The notes beneath the pieces were generated by a model that worked only from the letters and a program-made list of their open reading frames with translations, ran no database searches and was not told where the DNA came from. A stretch of DNA of 64,000 nucleotides from Ariolimax columbianus (lineage: Eukaryota; Mollusca; Gastropoda; Stylommatophora; Arionidae), in assembly GCA_036924085.1 (NCBI GenBank), contig JAVGWX010000002.1:153906071-153970070 (forward strand), given 5' to 3'. Both the position numbers and the translations under genes were made by a program. Below, one piece after another: positions 42,013 through 53,780 of the stretch (the first letter of the stretch is position 1; every line of letters starts with the position of its first letter).

Positions 42013-43959
42013 CTATGGAGGGAAGATACTCCATTTTCTTGTCCCTTACAAGTGAGAGTGGATGTGATGATGAAAATTTTGCAAGTAAACAGGATATAGG
42101 CCTAGAAATATAAGACAAAACGTGCAACATTTCTAGACAGCATGGTGACCTGGTCCACGTGATTTGGAATGCCCTGTCCAACGACATGCTCTCAGTGGGA
42201 CAGATGTTCTATTCTTGTTCCTGCCAGATAAAGATGAGAAACTTCATTCGTCCACAAGATGTCTTTAAGAAGCCTACATTAGACACATGGAAACGGCACG
42301 AAGCAAACAACAGAGCTAAGAGTGAAAAAAAAATAACTACAAACTCAACCCCTCACCTGCGTCGTTGTACTGTGTATTGCGCAATACGGTCAAGTGTACG
42401 CGATTTCAGCAAGGATTTTGTCAATGAGTTAACTTCCCATAGAAAATAGTTAAATCGAACAAATGCATGTTTGTGATGTGAGATGTGTCTCTAAGAGTTT
42501 CGCCACTCAGCCACGCCCTTCGTCTCTTCCTCCCGCAACCATCGTAACATTTTAATATGTAATCTTGATATTCAATCAGACACGATTTGTTTGAGGCCAG
42601 GTATCGCAAATTTAAGAAAAATTCACTTTGGTCTTTTTGCCTTGGAGTACCATCTTGGACAATGGACTTTACTCGGGGCATCTCTCCATCATATTGGAGT
42701 GCGACGAAGTGGTGGTTTAAAGTTGTAGGCCCAGCAACGTCATTTTTCGTGTTCTTCCAGGCATATCGTAATCGGTGAAAACAGAGGCATATGAGGTCCT
42801 TATGGGGGTCTCTTAGGCTCTCATCCCCAAGCCTACCTCACCTAAAAGTTGTAGATCCCATTCTTCCTAGTAACTCCACAGAATTTCGGAGTCCTAATGC
42901 TTAGCGAGATGGAGGATCAGACATTAGACTAGGTTTATCAGAACGAATTTTTTCCTCTGCCAATTGAGGCAGGTTTGAACCATTTTATGAAGAAGTTCTA
43001 AAGACGGACACAGTTGACCGGAATGCTCCACCAGTAACACACACCTTTCTCTATATATTGATGGGCACACATGGACTAGCAACATTATATTTGCAGAGAA
43101 AAACGATCACAGACAGACGTCCCCCACTCATTCACCCAGTGCTCTAATCATGCCAATAAAACAAAACAGACAATGTCCATAGTTACAGGAAGATCAACTT
43201 CAAGATCACCTCAATCTATCCTTCTGGTTCTGCATATCACGTAGGGCAACGTTTTACATCTGGATTCGCCTCTCCCACCACTGTTTTGCCCTTTCTTTTC
43301 TTAACAGGTGAGTGCCTTACCTCGCAGGTAAAATAACCCCCTTCAATAGCATGTAGCGGCGTTGCTACTGAAGCTGCCACTGCAAAAAGTCAGATTGGAT
43401 TAAACTTGTATTTGTTGCTCCCACCGTCTGGTGGACCGACCGCACTGAGAAGATAATACATGAGCTCAGCAACAGCGCATCCTCACGATAGAATGTACGA
43501 GCTTCAAAGACTCAATCTCCATTCGCTTCAATAAACCAGCTCTAAATAAATACCAGTTGGTATCCAAGCTAGTTAGGGTATGCAAGGCAGCGAGGAAGGG
43601 AAATGGTCAACACACTGCACTTCATCCTCGTGTCTGCATTGAGACAACCTTGAACTGTAAGTACAATGACCTTTACCACTATAATTTTGTAACGGCCTTA
43701 TTTCGTTTAATGGAATTCTCTGTGTGTAACAGAAATCACAATTCAGTCATTGCCATAATGAAAGTATTTCGTGAATGGTGACTAACAGTTCGATTTCTCT
43801 AGGGTAGAAGACATTCCAACTTATTGTTTTACACAAAATGCTATTGGCATGAGTCTAACAACTAATAGGTGCGAGTAGTCCTCTGTATTTTGTTTAATTT
43901 GAAGCTACTTGCGCTGAGCTGAGTTAATCATTATCGACGTTTCTTTGGTAGCTGGGTAC
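42013..43959. other. No recognisable gene; family F-like segment
   Basis: The segment 42795-42890 (GGTCTCTTAGGCTCTCATCC, CTACCTCACCTAAAAGTTGT, CCTAGTAACTCC) resembles 17440-17520. Open frames up to 96 codons (for example 42159-42449 and 43557-43781) show no known domain. Nothing else stands out. Confidence 0.45.
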
Positions 43960-44130
43960 AGTGGTTCCTCTTATATCATGGGTTGTACTTAAGAACTTGG
44001 ACCGGGGTCTTCCTTGCTGTAGTGCAATGCAAGTTTCTTAAGCATGTTCCCCACTGTTGGGATTATAGTGTCGATGTACACCTTGTCAGCATAACTACTG
44101 AGACGCGACTTGTTACAAGAACACGATCGG
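43960..44130 (+). mobile_element. Dispersed element fragment (family B type)
   Basis: CTGTAGTGCAATGCAAG, the TTCCCCACTGTTGGGATTAT region and GTGTCGATGTACACCTTGTC resemble 39480-39560 and 54770-54835. The array that follows starts exactly after this block. Confidence 0.5.
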
Positions 44131-44995
44131 TGGAGATGGGATGTCATGGTCACTATGTTTTACATGACTTTGATTACTCTTGGCTCCCAGTCATGTCATG
44201 ATCACTATGTCTTACGTGACTTTGATTACTCTTCGCTCCCAGTCATGTCCTGATCACTATGTCTTACATGACTTTGATTACTCTTCGCTCCCAGTCATGT
44301 CATGATCACTATGTTTTACATGATTGTGATTACTCTTTGCTCCAAGTCATGTCATGATCAGTGTGTTTTATATGACTTTGATTACTCTTCGCTCCAAGTC
44401 ATGTTCTGACCAGCATGTTTCACATGACTTTGTTTACTCTTCGCTCCTAGACATGTCATGATCAGTATGTTTGTTTAGTCTTCACTATCAGTCATGTCAT
44501 GATCAGTATGTTTGTTTGGTCTTCACTATCAGTCATGTCATGATCAGTATGTTTGTTTAGTCTTCACTATCAGTCATGTCATGATCAGTATGTTTATTTG
44601 GTCTTCACACTATCAGTCATGTTATGATCAGTATGTTTGTTTAGTCGTCACTATCAGTCATGTCATGATCAGTATGTTTATTTGGTCTTCACACTATCAG
44701 TCATGTTATGATCAGTATGTTTGATTGGTCTTCGCTATCAGTCATGTCATGATCAGTATGTTTGTTTAGTCTTCACTATCAGTCATGTCATGATCAGTAT
44801 GTTTATTTGGTCTTCACACTATCAGTCATGTCATGATCAGTATGTTTGTTTGGTCTTCACTATCAGTCATGTCATGATCAGTATGTTTATTTGGTCTTCA
44901 CACTATCAGTCATGTCATGATCAGTATGTTTGTTTGGTCTTCACTATCAGTCATGTCATGATCAGTATGTTTGTTTGGTCTTCGCTATCAGAAAT
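44131..44995. repeat. Two-phase minisatellite, 52-bp then 41/43-bp units
   Basis: From 44140 to about 44450 six units of about 52-57 bp with CATGTCATGATCACTATGTC and TTACATGACTTTGATTACTC. From 44450 on, units shorten to 41 bp (CATGTCATGATCAGTATGTT plus TGTTTGGTCTTCACTATCAGT in two pieces) and 43 bp, which have TTCACACTATC. The 41- and 43-bp types alternate irregularly. The shared CATGTCATGATCA core shows the second unit is a deletion form of the first. Confidence 0.92.
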
Positions 44996-45324
44996 CTGTG
45001 CTTGTAACAATGCTCGAGGGTCGGCTTAGTAAAGTGGCCCACAACATAACATGCATGTGTTCGGACTTCGAAAGATAGTCCTGCGATCGATGGAAACACA
45101 TTTAAATGTATGCAGATGTCGAATGTACTGGGCTGTGAGGCGCAACACGCAATACAAAACATAAGAGCCTATAAAAAAAAGCGAAACAAATAACAAAGCT
45201 CTGGGAACAATGCACCATATAGAACACAGAGAATAGATAAGTGAGTGGCACTCATTTAATTGTGACCATAAGAAGCAGAACAATACTCTCCATTGATTAA
45301 AATGAAATTGATTGATTAATGCCA
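44996..45324. other. Spacer, no gene
   Basis: Nothing recognised. Confidence 0.4.
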
Positions 45325-45485
45325 ATTTTTGTTGCAGGTGGAATATAGCACCATCACTACAGCTGGTTACTTTACAGAGAGTCTGTATCCGAGCATTTCC
45401 AGTAGGGTTTTGTTGTTACCTTAATCTTACATAATGAGATTGCGAGCCACATGCACGGAACTATGTGATCGCATTTTACGATATA
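45325..45485 (+). mobile_element. Family B dispersed element
   Basis: Landmarks TATAGCACCATCACTACAGC then TGGTTACTTTACAGAGAGTC, GTATCCGAGCATTTCC, CATAATGAGATTGCGAGCCA and CATGCACGGAACT. The same order occurs at 63368-63490 and in part at 56890-56980. No GAA tail or promoter was identified. Confidence 0.65.
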
Positions 45486-46056
45486 GTTGTAATGATGTAA
45501 TAAGCTTTTAATTCCAACCCATGCAGCACTCAATGGATTACCATGTGTTATGTTGTTAAAATTGTGTCTGCCTGTATCCTACTGAAGGAGAGATCTAAAG
45601 GCCGATACAATGAAAAGTGGCAGTAACTGGAAAGAACGGGACAAAATAGCATATGACCGATCTGCTTGTAGAAAGTTGATTTTTGTCCTACATACCCTGC
45701 GGTGATAAGCGAGAAGAAGCAGAAAAAGAAGAAGAGGAGTAAGAAGAAGAAGAAGAAAAAGAAGAAGAAGATAAAGAATACGATGAAGCATCTGTCTCCA
45801 CAGTGTATAACTACAACTGTTTTTGTTTTTTTACCTAAAATGCTACATTTCTTACCCAAATGATTACAATATTATATCTGGGCGATTCTCTTTCCATAAC
45901 GTTATATTAGACTATCTACTCTACTCTTTGATGTGTATTATCACAATGGGCTATGAATACCATTAACTGATCTAGATTTCCACATTAGTATATCCGCTAT
46001 ATTCTTTGACTTATTTTACTTATCTATACAAAACTCTAGATTAGTCTGCGAGGTGA
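45486..46056. other. Unassigned, with GAA-rich tract 45712-45782
   Basis: A purine-rich GAAGAAG tract of about 70 bases lies at 45712-45782. It may be the tail of a decayed retroposon. Otherwise AT-rich DNA. Confidence 0.5.
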
Positions 46057-46695
46057 CAAATGGCGTTTAATGTAGCTGTATGTACAGTCTTCCACGTGAA
46101 TAGATCCAATTTGAAACTTAATTACAGAATGGGCGAGAACAATTTTAGAAATATAGAAAAGGAAATAGAACTAGGGATTATAATAAATCATACAGGTAAA
46201 GTCAGTGAACAAGTCCAGTTGGCAGTGAATAAGGCAAATGCAATGTTAGGTATGATAAAAAGAAATATTAAACATAGGAGCAAGGAAGTGATAGTTAAGC
46301 TTTATGAAGCACTAGTTAGACGTAGATTGGAGTACTGTGTACAGATATGGAGTCCTTATCGTAGAGGAGGTATAAACATGTGGGAAAAGATTGAATAAAA
46401 CAGCGACACAGCTGATAGTGGAATTCCAGGAAAAACTGGCCTACAATGTCCAGAAAAGAGAGGAACTCGAGATGACTTAATACAAGTTTATAATATAATC
46501 ACAGGAAAGGATAAAATAGACTATAACAATAGGGCATAGCTACAAATTAACTAAAGAAAGGTCCAGATTAGATTTTATTAAATTTTGTTTAGTCATAAAG
46601 TGGTGAATGCTTCAAATGCATTGCCACAGGAAGTGGTAGAAGCAAGGGCAATTAATGCAATTAAGAATATATTGGTTGCGTATAGCTTTTAGAGC
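46057..46695 (+). pseudogene. CR1-like LINE RT C-terminal fragment
   Basis: One open frame (112 codons from 46060) followed by frame changes. It carries FNVAVCTVFHVNRSN (family FNVxKCxVLHxG), EKEIELGIIINHTGKVSEQV at 46153-46212 (family EKDLGVxI), ANAMLGMIKRNI, KEVIVKLYEALVRRRLEYCV (46285-46344) and QIWSPY; these are the thumb hallmarks of CR1-type LINEs. Downstream RGTRDDLIQVYNIITG near 46463 and VVNASNALPQEVVEARAINA (46604-46663) complete the usual C-terminus (RRxRGDLIxxYKIxxG, RVVxxWNxLPxEVV). The catalytic palm is missing, so it is a 5'-truncated copy, as is common for LINEs. Its 3' end lies about 55 bases from the 3' end of an oppositely oriented LINE. Confidence 0.92.
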
Positions 46696-46749
46696 AAGGA
46701 AATGTAAATTAAATTGTTTGCACACAGACTCTACAGAGTCTCCTAAACC

Positions 46750-48705
46750 AGTAATAATAATAATAATAGCTGTCCATCGTTGTCGATGAGGACCGCCGAC
46801 ATCATCCTTGTCACAGATGTCCCTGTTGGGTGTGGGTGTGCATGTGGCTGAACAGGCCAATGCGAGCACGAAAACATCTGCTACATATCGGGCACACGAG
46901 GTTTGTAGAAGGGGATGGTGTTCCCGCTGCTGGGGATTTCCGCGTCTGCTCTGGGCTTTCACAACATGGTCGTCTTCACCGGCAGCTACACCCGATTTGA
47001 CTGCGCTACTCCAGTCATATCTGTTTTGCCCAAGACATTCCCAGGTGTCGATGTCTATCTGGCAACTTTTTAGTGAGTCCTTCAGACCGTCTTTAAAACG
47101 TTTCTTTGGGCGCCCTCTCTCGCGCCATCCCTCTCTCAGCTCGCCGTAGAGCAGCGTCTTTGGGAGCCGCTCGTCTGACATACGGACGAGGTGTCCGGCC
47201 AATCCTAGTCGTGCTTTTTCTAGCAGTGCATGAATGCTGGGCATGTTAGCCCTCGAGAGAACCTCGATGTCAGTGACACGATCTTGCCATCGGATGTGGA
47301 ATATTCGCCTCAGGCAACCTCGGTGGAAGTGGTTTAACCTCATTGCATGTCCAGAGTATACAGTCCAGCTTTCGCAAGCGTATAGTAGGGTTGGAATGAT
47401 GGTTTGCACGGTAGACTTTGAGTTTGGTCTTGACGCTGATGCCACGACGTGCCCAGACCATCGAGTGCATTCTACCAAAGGCTGTGCTGGCCTTTGCTAT
47501 TCTGCTTGCCACCTCATCGTCTAGGCTGACAGATCTCGACAGCGTGCTTCCCAGATATGTGAATTTGTCTACGGCATTCAACGTCTGCCCGCTAACTGTA
47601 GTCTCTGGTTTTGAGTACGGCATGCCTGGTGCTGGTTGGTACATGACCTCTGTTTTTTGGGCATTTATGGTCAGGCCAAAATTTGTGCATACGGCAGAGA
47701 ACTGGTCCATTCCAACCTGCATGTTCAGTTCTGAGCTGCTCATTAGAGCGCAGTCGTCAGCAAATACAAGTTCCCTGATTATGTCGCCAGCCACTTTGGT
47801 TTTGTCCTTCCTTCTTCTGGAATTGAGTAATTTGCCATCTGTGCGGTACTTTATGGATATTCCAAGCTCCAATGATCTGAAGGCGTCTGTCATCGTGGCC
47901 GCGAACATCATGCTGAACAAAGTCGGGGCAAGTACACATCCTTGTTTTACTCCGTTTGATACTAGAAACGTTTTAGAGATTGCACCGCTGTCCAGTACAC
48001 GAGCACACATGCCTTCGTGTAGCTATTTTACCATTGTTATGAACTTGTTGGGGCAGCCAAACTTAGAAATTATCATCCACAGCCCTCCTCTGTTAACTGT
48101 ATCAAATGCGTTTGTCAAATCAATAAATGTGGTGTACAATGCCTGATTTTATTCTCGACACATCTCTTGTACTTGGCGAGCGGCAAAAATCATGTCCACT
48201 GTTCCTCTTCCGGCTCTGAATCCACATTGGCTTTCTGGGAGGTGGTGGCTTTGTTCAATGTGTTTGTAGAGCCTGTTTAGCAGTAAGCGAGATAGGATCT
48301 TGCCTGCTACGGAGAGTAGCGATATTCCACGATGATTGTCGCATTCCTGACGGTTGCCTTTTCTTTTGTACAGGTGAACGATTGAGGCGTCCTTTAGCTC
48401 CTGCGGTATTTATTCTTCAGCCCACATGTGACAGAAGAGTTCAGTGATTCTTCTGGTGAGCGATGGGCCAGCTGTCTTATATACCTCTGCTGGTATTGCA
48501 TCAGCTCCTGGAGCTTTTCCTATAGATAGTGAACTGATTGCCCTGTCGACTTCCTCCTCAGTAATGACTTCATCAAACGCCAGGTTCAGTTCCACCTGCG
48601 GCATTCGCCGGATGGCCTCTTCATTTATGGACGATGGGTGGTTTAGTATTTTGCAGAAGTGGTCTGCCCATCTGTCTAGAATCTGAACATTATCCAGTAA
48701 AACGA
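46750..48705 (-). pseudogene. Best preserved LINE: RT plus C-terminal C2H2 finger
   Basis: Minus strand, 5'-truncated in the linker at 48705 (VQILDRWADHF). In order: SIGKAPGADAIPAEVYKTAG (48523-48464), DASIVHLYKRKGNRQECDNH near 48390-48330 and RGISLLSVAGKILSRLLLN, QCGFRAGRGTVDMIFAARQ near 48225, TFIDLTNAFDTVNR (palm A) near 48125, NGVKQGCVLAPTLFSMMFAA (47953-47894), LVFADDCALMSS with the catalytic FADD near 47770, KTEVMYQPAPG near 47650 and FTYLGSTLSRSVS near 47560. After a frame change at about 47400-47430 come LLYACESWTVY, RWQDRVTD and GRPKKRFKD. After a second frame change, CPIC and HMHTH form one C2H2 finger at 46885-46825. The element ends in (TTA)n-type repeats at 46752-46770. At least three in-frame stops are visible. 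Little damage suggests recent insertion. Confidence 0.94.
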
Positions 48706-48965
48706 CTTTAAGTTAAGTTAGAATAATACAAAGAGCTGTCTGCTCCATTGGCGAATATGTAAGTCTATAGTGATTTATCTACAATATTCCATAGCGAGTC
48801 TTGCTACAATAACGTATCTGCTCAAATTGGTGTCATATATTACTTGAAATATTTGAAATCCTGGTATCTAAACAAGCAAGTGAATGTCTGCTGTCAGGAA
48901 ACCGAAAGCTATTCATAGTTTGTTCTTAATTCCGCTTTACTTCATGTTGCTTACTATGCCTGAGA
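48706..48965. other. Spacer
   Basis: AT-rich DNA with no recognised feature; it contains the 5' junction of the LINE. Confidence 0.4.
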
Positions 48966-49358
48966 GGGATCAAGATGCTGAGCAGTCTATAAGGTGCAGT
49001 GATCACCGACCAAAAACTGAATGCTACCATCAGCGCCAGCGAACCAGAGCTGCCAAGACAGTTCTTCCACCCACATGATGATCCTGGATAACAGGCTGCA
49101 AAAGAACAGATTGACAACCGAGAAGGGATGCCTGCTGAAGTCAGATGTGTGCAGATATCGACTGGTGCAGATATCGCAGTCAAGCTGTAGACTACGACAG
49201 AACACATTCTGTTCTCTGGACAACATTTTGCTACTCGTAAAGATCTTTTTGGGACTCGGTAGCGGACAAAGGGCTTGGCAACTTAGCAGCTTGGTAGCGG
49301 GAGTCAGAGCTGGTAGCTGACGTTGGAGAACGAATGATGAAGAAGACGAAGACTATGT
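48966..49358 (+). mobile_element. Family A element, nearly full length
   Basis: Begins with GGGATCAAGATGCTGAGCAG, contains CAGCGCCAGCGAACCAGAGC, CTGGATAACAGGCTGCAAAA, GCTGAAGTCAGATGTGTG, GCAGATATCGCAGTCAAGCT and a diverged 3' block, and ends with AACGAATGATGAAGAAGACG. The 3' block contains two or three irregular copies of the GGCTTGGTAGCGGGAG segment (49255-49310), an early or decayed tandem duplication of the part that forms the 31-bp array at 31160. Confidence 0.82.
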
Positions 49359-49429
49359 CTTTAGAGAAGAAAGGTGACGTATTTCCGATAAATTCGCATA
49401 ATTATTTGGCTTGTTTTTGCTTGGACATA

Positions 49430-52400
49430 CAACTTGCTCTTTTGCCTGGACAGCGATTAACAACTTGCTATTTTGTCTGGACAGCCACTAACAACTTGCT
49501 CTTTTGTCTGGACAGCCACTAACAACTTGCTCTTTTGTCTAGACAGCGACTAACAACTTGCTCTTTTGTCTGGACAGCCACTAACAACTTGCTCTTTTGT
49601 CTGGACAGCCACTAACAACTTGCTCTTTTGGCTGGAAAGCGACTAACAACTTGCTCTTTTGCCTGGACAGCCACTAACAACTTGCTTTTTTGTCTGGACA
49701 GCCACTAACAACTTGCTCTTTTGTCTGGACAGCCACTAACAACTTGCTCTTTTGTCTGGACAGCCACTAACTACTTGCTCTTTTGTCTGGACAGCCACTA
49801 ACAACTTGCTCTTTTGTCTGGACAGCCACAAACAACTTGATTATGTGTCTGGACAGCCACTAACAACTTGCTCTTTTGTCTGGACAGCCACTAACAACTT
49901 GCTCTTTTGTCTGGACAGCCACTAACAACTTGCTCTTTTGTCTGGACAGCCACTAACAACTTGCTCTTTTGTCTGGACAGCTACTAACAACTTGCTCTTT
50001 TGCCTGGACAGGCACTAACAACTTGCTCTTTTGTCTGGACAGCCACTAACAACTTGCTCTTTTGTCTGGACAGCCACTAACAACTTGCTCTTTTGCCTGG
50101 ACAGCCACTAACAACTTGCTCTTTTGTCTGGACAGCCACTAACAACTTGCTCTTTTGCCTGGACAGCAACTAACAACTTGCTTTTTTGTCTGGACAGCCA
50201 CTAACAACTTGCTCTTTTGTCTGGACAGCGACTAACAACTTGCTCTTTTGACTGGACAGCCACTAACAACTTGCTCTTTTGCCTGGAAAGCCACTAACAA
50301 CTTGCTCTTTTGTCTGGACAGCGACTAACAACTTGCTTTTTTGTCTGGACAGCCACTAACAACTTGCTCTTTAGTCTGGACAGCCACTAACAACTTGCTC
50401 TTTTGTCTGGACAGCCACTAACAACTTGCTCTTTTGTCTGGACAGCCACTAACAACTTGCTCTTTTGCCTGGACAGCCACTAACAACTTGCACTTTTGTC
50501 TGGACAGCCACGAACAACTTACTTATTTGCCTGGACAGCCACTAACAACTTGCTCTTTTGGCTGGAAAGCGACTAACAACTTGCTCTTTTGCCTGGACAG
50601 CGACTAACAACTTGCTCTTTTGTCTGGACAGCCACTAACAACTTGCTCTTTTGTCTGGACAGCGACTAACAACTTGCTCTTTTGTCTGGACAGCCACTAA
50701 CAACTTGCTCTTTTGTCTGGACAGCCACTTAGAACTTGCTCTTTTGTCTGGACAGCCACAAACAACTTGCTCTTTTGTCTGGACAGCCACTTAGAACTTG
50801 CTCTTTTGTCTGGACAGCCACAAACAACTTGCTCTTTTGTCTGGACAGCCATTAACAACTTGCTCTTTTGTCTGGACAGCGACTAACAACGTGCTCTTTT
50901 GTCTGGACAGCGAGTAACAACTTGCTCGTTTGTCTGGACAGCCACTAACAACTTGCACTTTTGTCTGGACAGCCACGAACAACTTACTTATTTTCCTGGA
51001 CAGCCACTAACAACTTGCTCTTTTGGCTGGAAAGCGACTAACAACTTGCTCTTTTGCCTAGACAGCGACTAACAACTTGCTCTTTTGTCTGGACAGCCAC
51101 TAACAACTTGCTCTTTTGTCTGGACAGCGACTAACAACTTGCTCTTTTGTCTGGACAGCCACTAACAACTTGCTCTTTTTTCTGGACAGCCACGTAGAAC
51201 TTGCTCTTTTGTCTGGACAGCCACAAACAACTTGCTCTTTTGTCTGGACAGCAACTTAGAACTTGCTCTTTTGTCTGGATAGCCACAAACAACTTGCTCT
51301 TTTGTCTGGACAGCCACTAACAACTTGCTCTATAGTCTGGACAGCCACTAACAACTTGCTCCTTTGTCTAGACAGCCACTAACAACTTGCTCTTTTGTCT
51401 GGACAGCCACTAACAACTTGCTCTTTTGTCTGGACAGCCACTAACAACTTGCTCTTTTGTCTGGACAGCCACTAATAACTTGCTCTTTTGCCTGGACAGC
51501 CCCTAACAACTTGCTCTTTTGTCTGGACAGCCACTAACAACTTGCTCTTTTGTCTGGACAGCCACTAACAACTTGCTCTTTTGTCTGGACAGCCACTAAC
51601 AACTTGCTCTTTTGTCTGGACAGCCACTAACAACTTGCTTTTTTGTCTGGACAGCAACTAACAACTTGCTCTTTTTTCTGGACAGCCACTAACAACTTGC
51701 TCTTTTGTCTGGACAGCCACTAACAACCATCTCTTTTGTTTGGACAGCCACTAACAACTTGCTCTTTTGTCTGGACAGCCACGAACAACTTAATTTGTTG
51801 TCTGGACAGCCACAAACAACTTGCTCTTTTGTCTGGACAGCCACTAACAACTTGCTCTTTTGCCTGGACAGGCACTAACAACTTGCTCTTTTGTCTGGAC
51901 AGCCACTAACAACTTGCTCTTTTGTCTGGACAGCGACTAACAACTTGCTCTTTTGTCTGGACAGCCACTAACAACTTGCACTTTTGTCTGGACAGCCACG
52001 AACAACTTACTTATTTTCCTGGACAGCCACTAACAACTTGCTCTTTTGGCTGGAACGCGACTAACAACTTGCTCTTTTGCCTGGACAGCGACTAACAACT
52101 TGCTTTTTTGTCTGGACAGCCACTAACAACTTGCTCTTTTGTCTGGACAGCGACTAACAACTTGCTCTTTTGTCTGGACAGCCACTAACAACTTGCTCTT
52201 TTGTCTGGACAGCCACGTAGAACTTGCTCTTTTGTCTGGACAGCCACAAACAACTTGCTCTTTTGTCTGGACAGCCACTTAGAACTTGCTCTTTTGTCTG
52301 GACAGCCACAAACAACTTGCTCTTTTGTCTGGACAGCCACTAACAACTTGCTCTATAGTCTGGACAGCCACTAACAACTTGCTCCTTTGTCTAGACAGCC

Positions 52401-53780
52401 ACTAACAACTTGCTCTTTTGTCTGGACAGCCACTAACAACTTGCTCTTTTGTCTGGACAGCCACTAACAACTTGCTCTTGTGTCTGGACAGCCACTAATA
52501 ACTTGCTCTTTTGCCTGGACAGCCCCTAACAACTTGCTCTTTTGTCTGGACAGCCACTAACAACTTGCTCTTTTGTCTGGACAGCCACTAACAACTTGCT
52601 CTTTTGTCTGGACAGCCACTAACAACTTGCTCTTTTGTCTGGACAGCCACTAACAACTTGCTTTTTTGTCTGGACAGCAACTAACAACTTGCTCTTTTTT
52701 CTGGACAGCCACTAACAACTTGCTCTTTTGTCTGGACAGCCACTAACAACCATCTCTTTTGTTTGGACAGCCACTAACAATTTGCTCTTTTGTCTAGACA
52801 GCCACGAACAACTTGATTTGTTGTCTGGACAGCCACAAACAACTTGCTCTTTTGTCTGGACAGCCACTAACAACTTGCTCTTTTGCCTGGACAGGCACTA
52901 ACAACTTGCTCTTTTGTCTGGACAGCCACTAACAACTTGCTCTTTTGTCTGGACAGCCACTAACAACTTGCCCTTTTTTTCCTGGACAGCTACTAACAAT
53001 TTGCTCTTTTGTCTGGAAACAACTTGCTCTTTTGCCTGGACAGGCACTAACAACTTGCTCTTTTGTCTGGACAGCCACTAACAACTTGCTCTTTTGTCTG
53101 GACAGCCACTAACAACTTGCCCTTTTTTTCCTGGACAGCTACTAACAATTTGCTCTTTTGTCTGGACCGCGACTAACAACTTGCTCTTTTGCCTGGACAG
53201 CGACTAACAACTTGCTTTTTTGTCTGGACAGCGACTAACAACTTGCTCTTTTGTCTGGACAGCGACTAACAACTTGCTCTTTTGACTGGACAGCCACTAA
53301 CAACTTGCTCTTTTGCCTGGAAAGCCACTAACAACTTGCTCTTTTTGTCTGGACAGCCACTAACAACTTGCTCTTTTGTCTGGACAGCCACTAACAACTT
53401 GCTTTTTTGTCTGGACAGCCACTAACAACTTGCTCTTTAGTCTGGACAGCCACTAACAACTTGCTCTTTTGTCTGGACAGCCACTAACAACTTGCTCTTT
53501 TGTCTGGACAGCCACTAACAACTTGCTCTTTTGCTTGGACAGCCACTAACAACTTGCACTTTTGTCTGTACAGCCACGAACAACTTACTTATTTGCCTGG
53601 ACAGGGACTAACAACTTGCTCTTTTGTCTGGACAGCGACTAACAACTTGCTCTTTTGTCTGGACAGCGACTAACCACTTGCTCTTTTGTCTGGACAGCCA
53701 CTAACAACTTGCTCTTTTGTCTGGACAGCCACTAACAACTTGCTCTTTTGTCTAGACAGCCAATAACAACTTGCTCTTTT
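49430..53780. repeat. 4.35-kb minisatellite, 31-bp unit, with a 1,023-bp higher-order period
   Basis: About 140 copies of a 31-bp unit, CTAACAACTTGCTCTTTTGT plus CTGGACAGCCA. Variant units recur at fixed spacing: the CTATAGTCTGG variant at 51331 and 52354, CCCCTAACAAC at 51501 and 52524, TAACAACCATC at 51721 and 52744, and GCACTTTTG at 50956 and 51979. All four pairs are 1,023 bases apart, which is 33 units. The GCACTTTTG variant at 50491 is 465 bases (15 units) before the 50956 one. Stops occur in each unit, so no long frames arise. The array starts about 70 bases after a family A tail. Confidence 0.96.

Noticed and set aside
42159..42449. 96-codon plus-strand frame as a possible host gene
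   Set aside because: No recognised motif; lysine-rich end reflects an A run; no supporting context.
46808..48146. Plus-strand frames of 113 and 242 codons
   Set aside because: They are antisense to the well-supported LINE RT on the minus strand.
49430..53780. CRISPR array (31-bp repeats)
   Set aside because: Repeats are directly adjacent with no unique spacers, no cas genes are present, and the setting is an animal genome full of LINEs.
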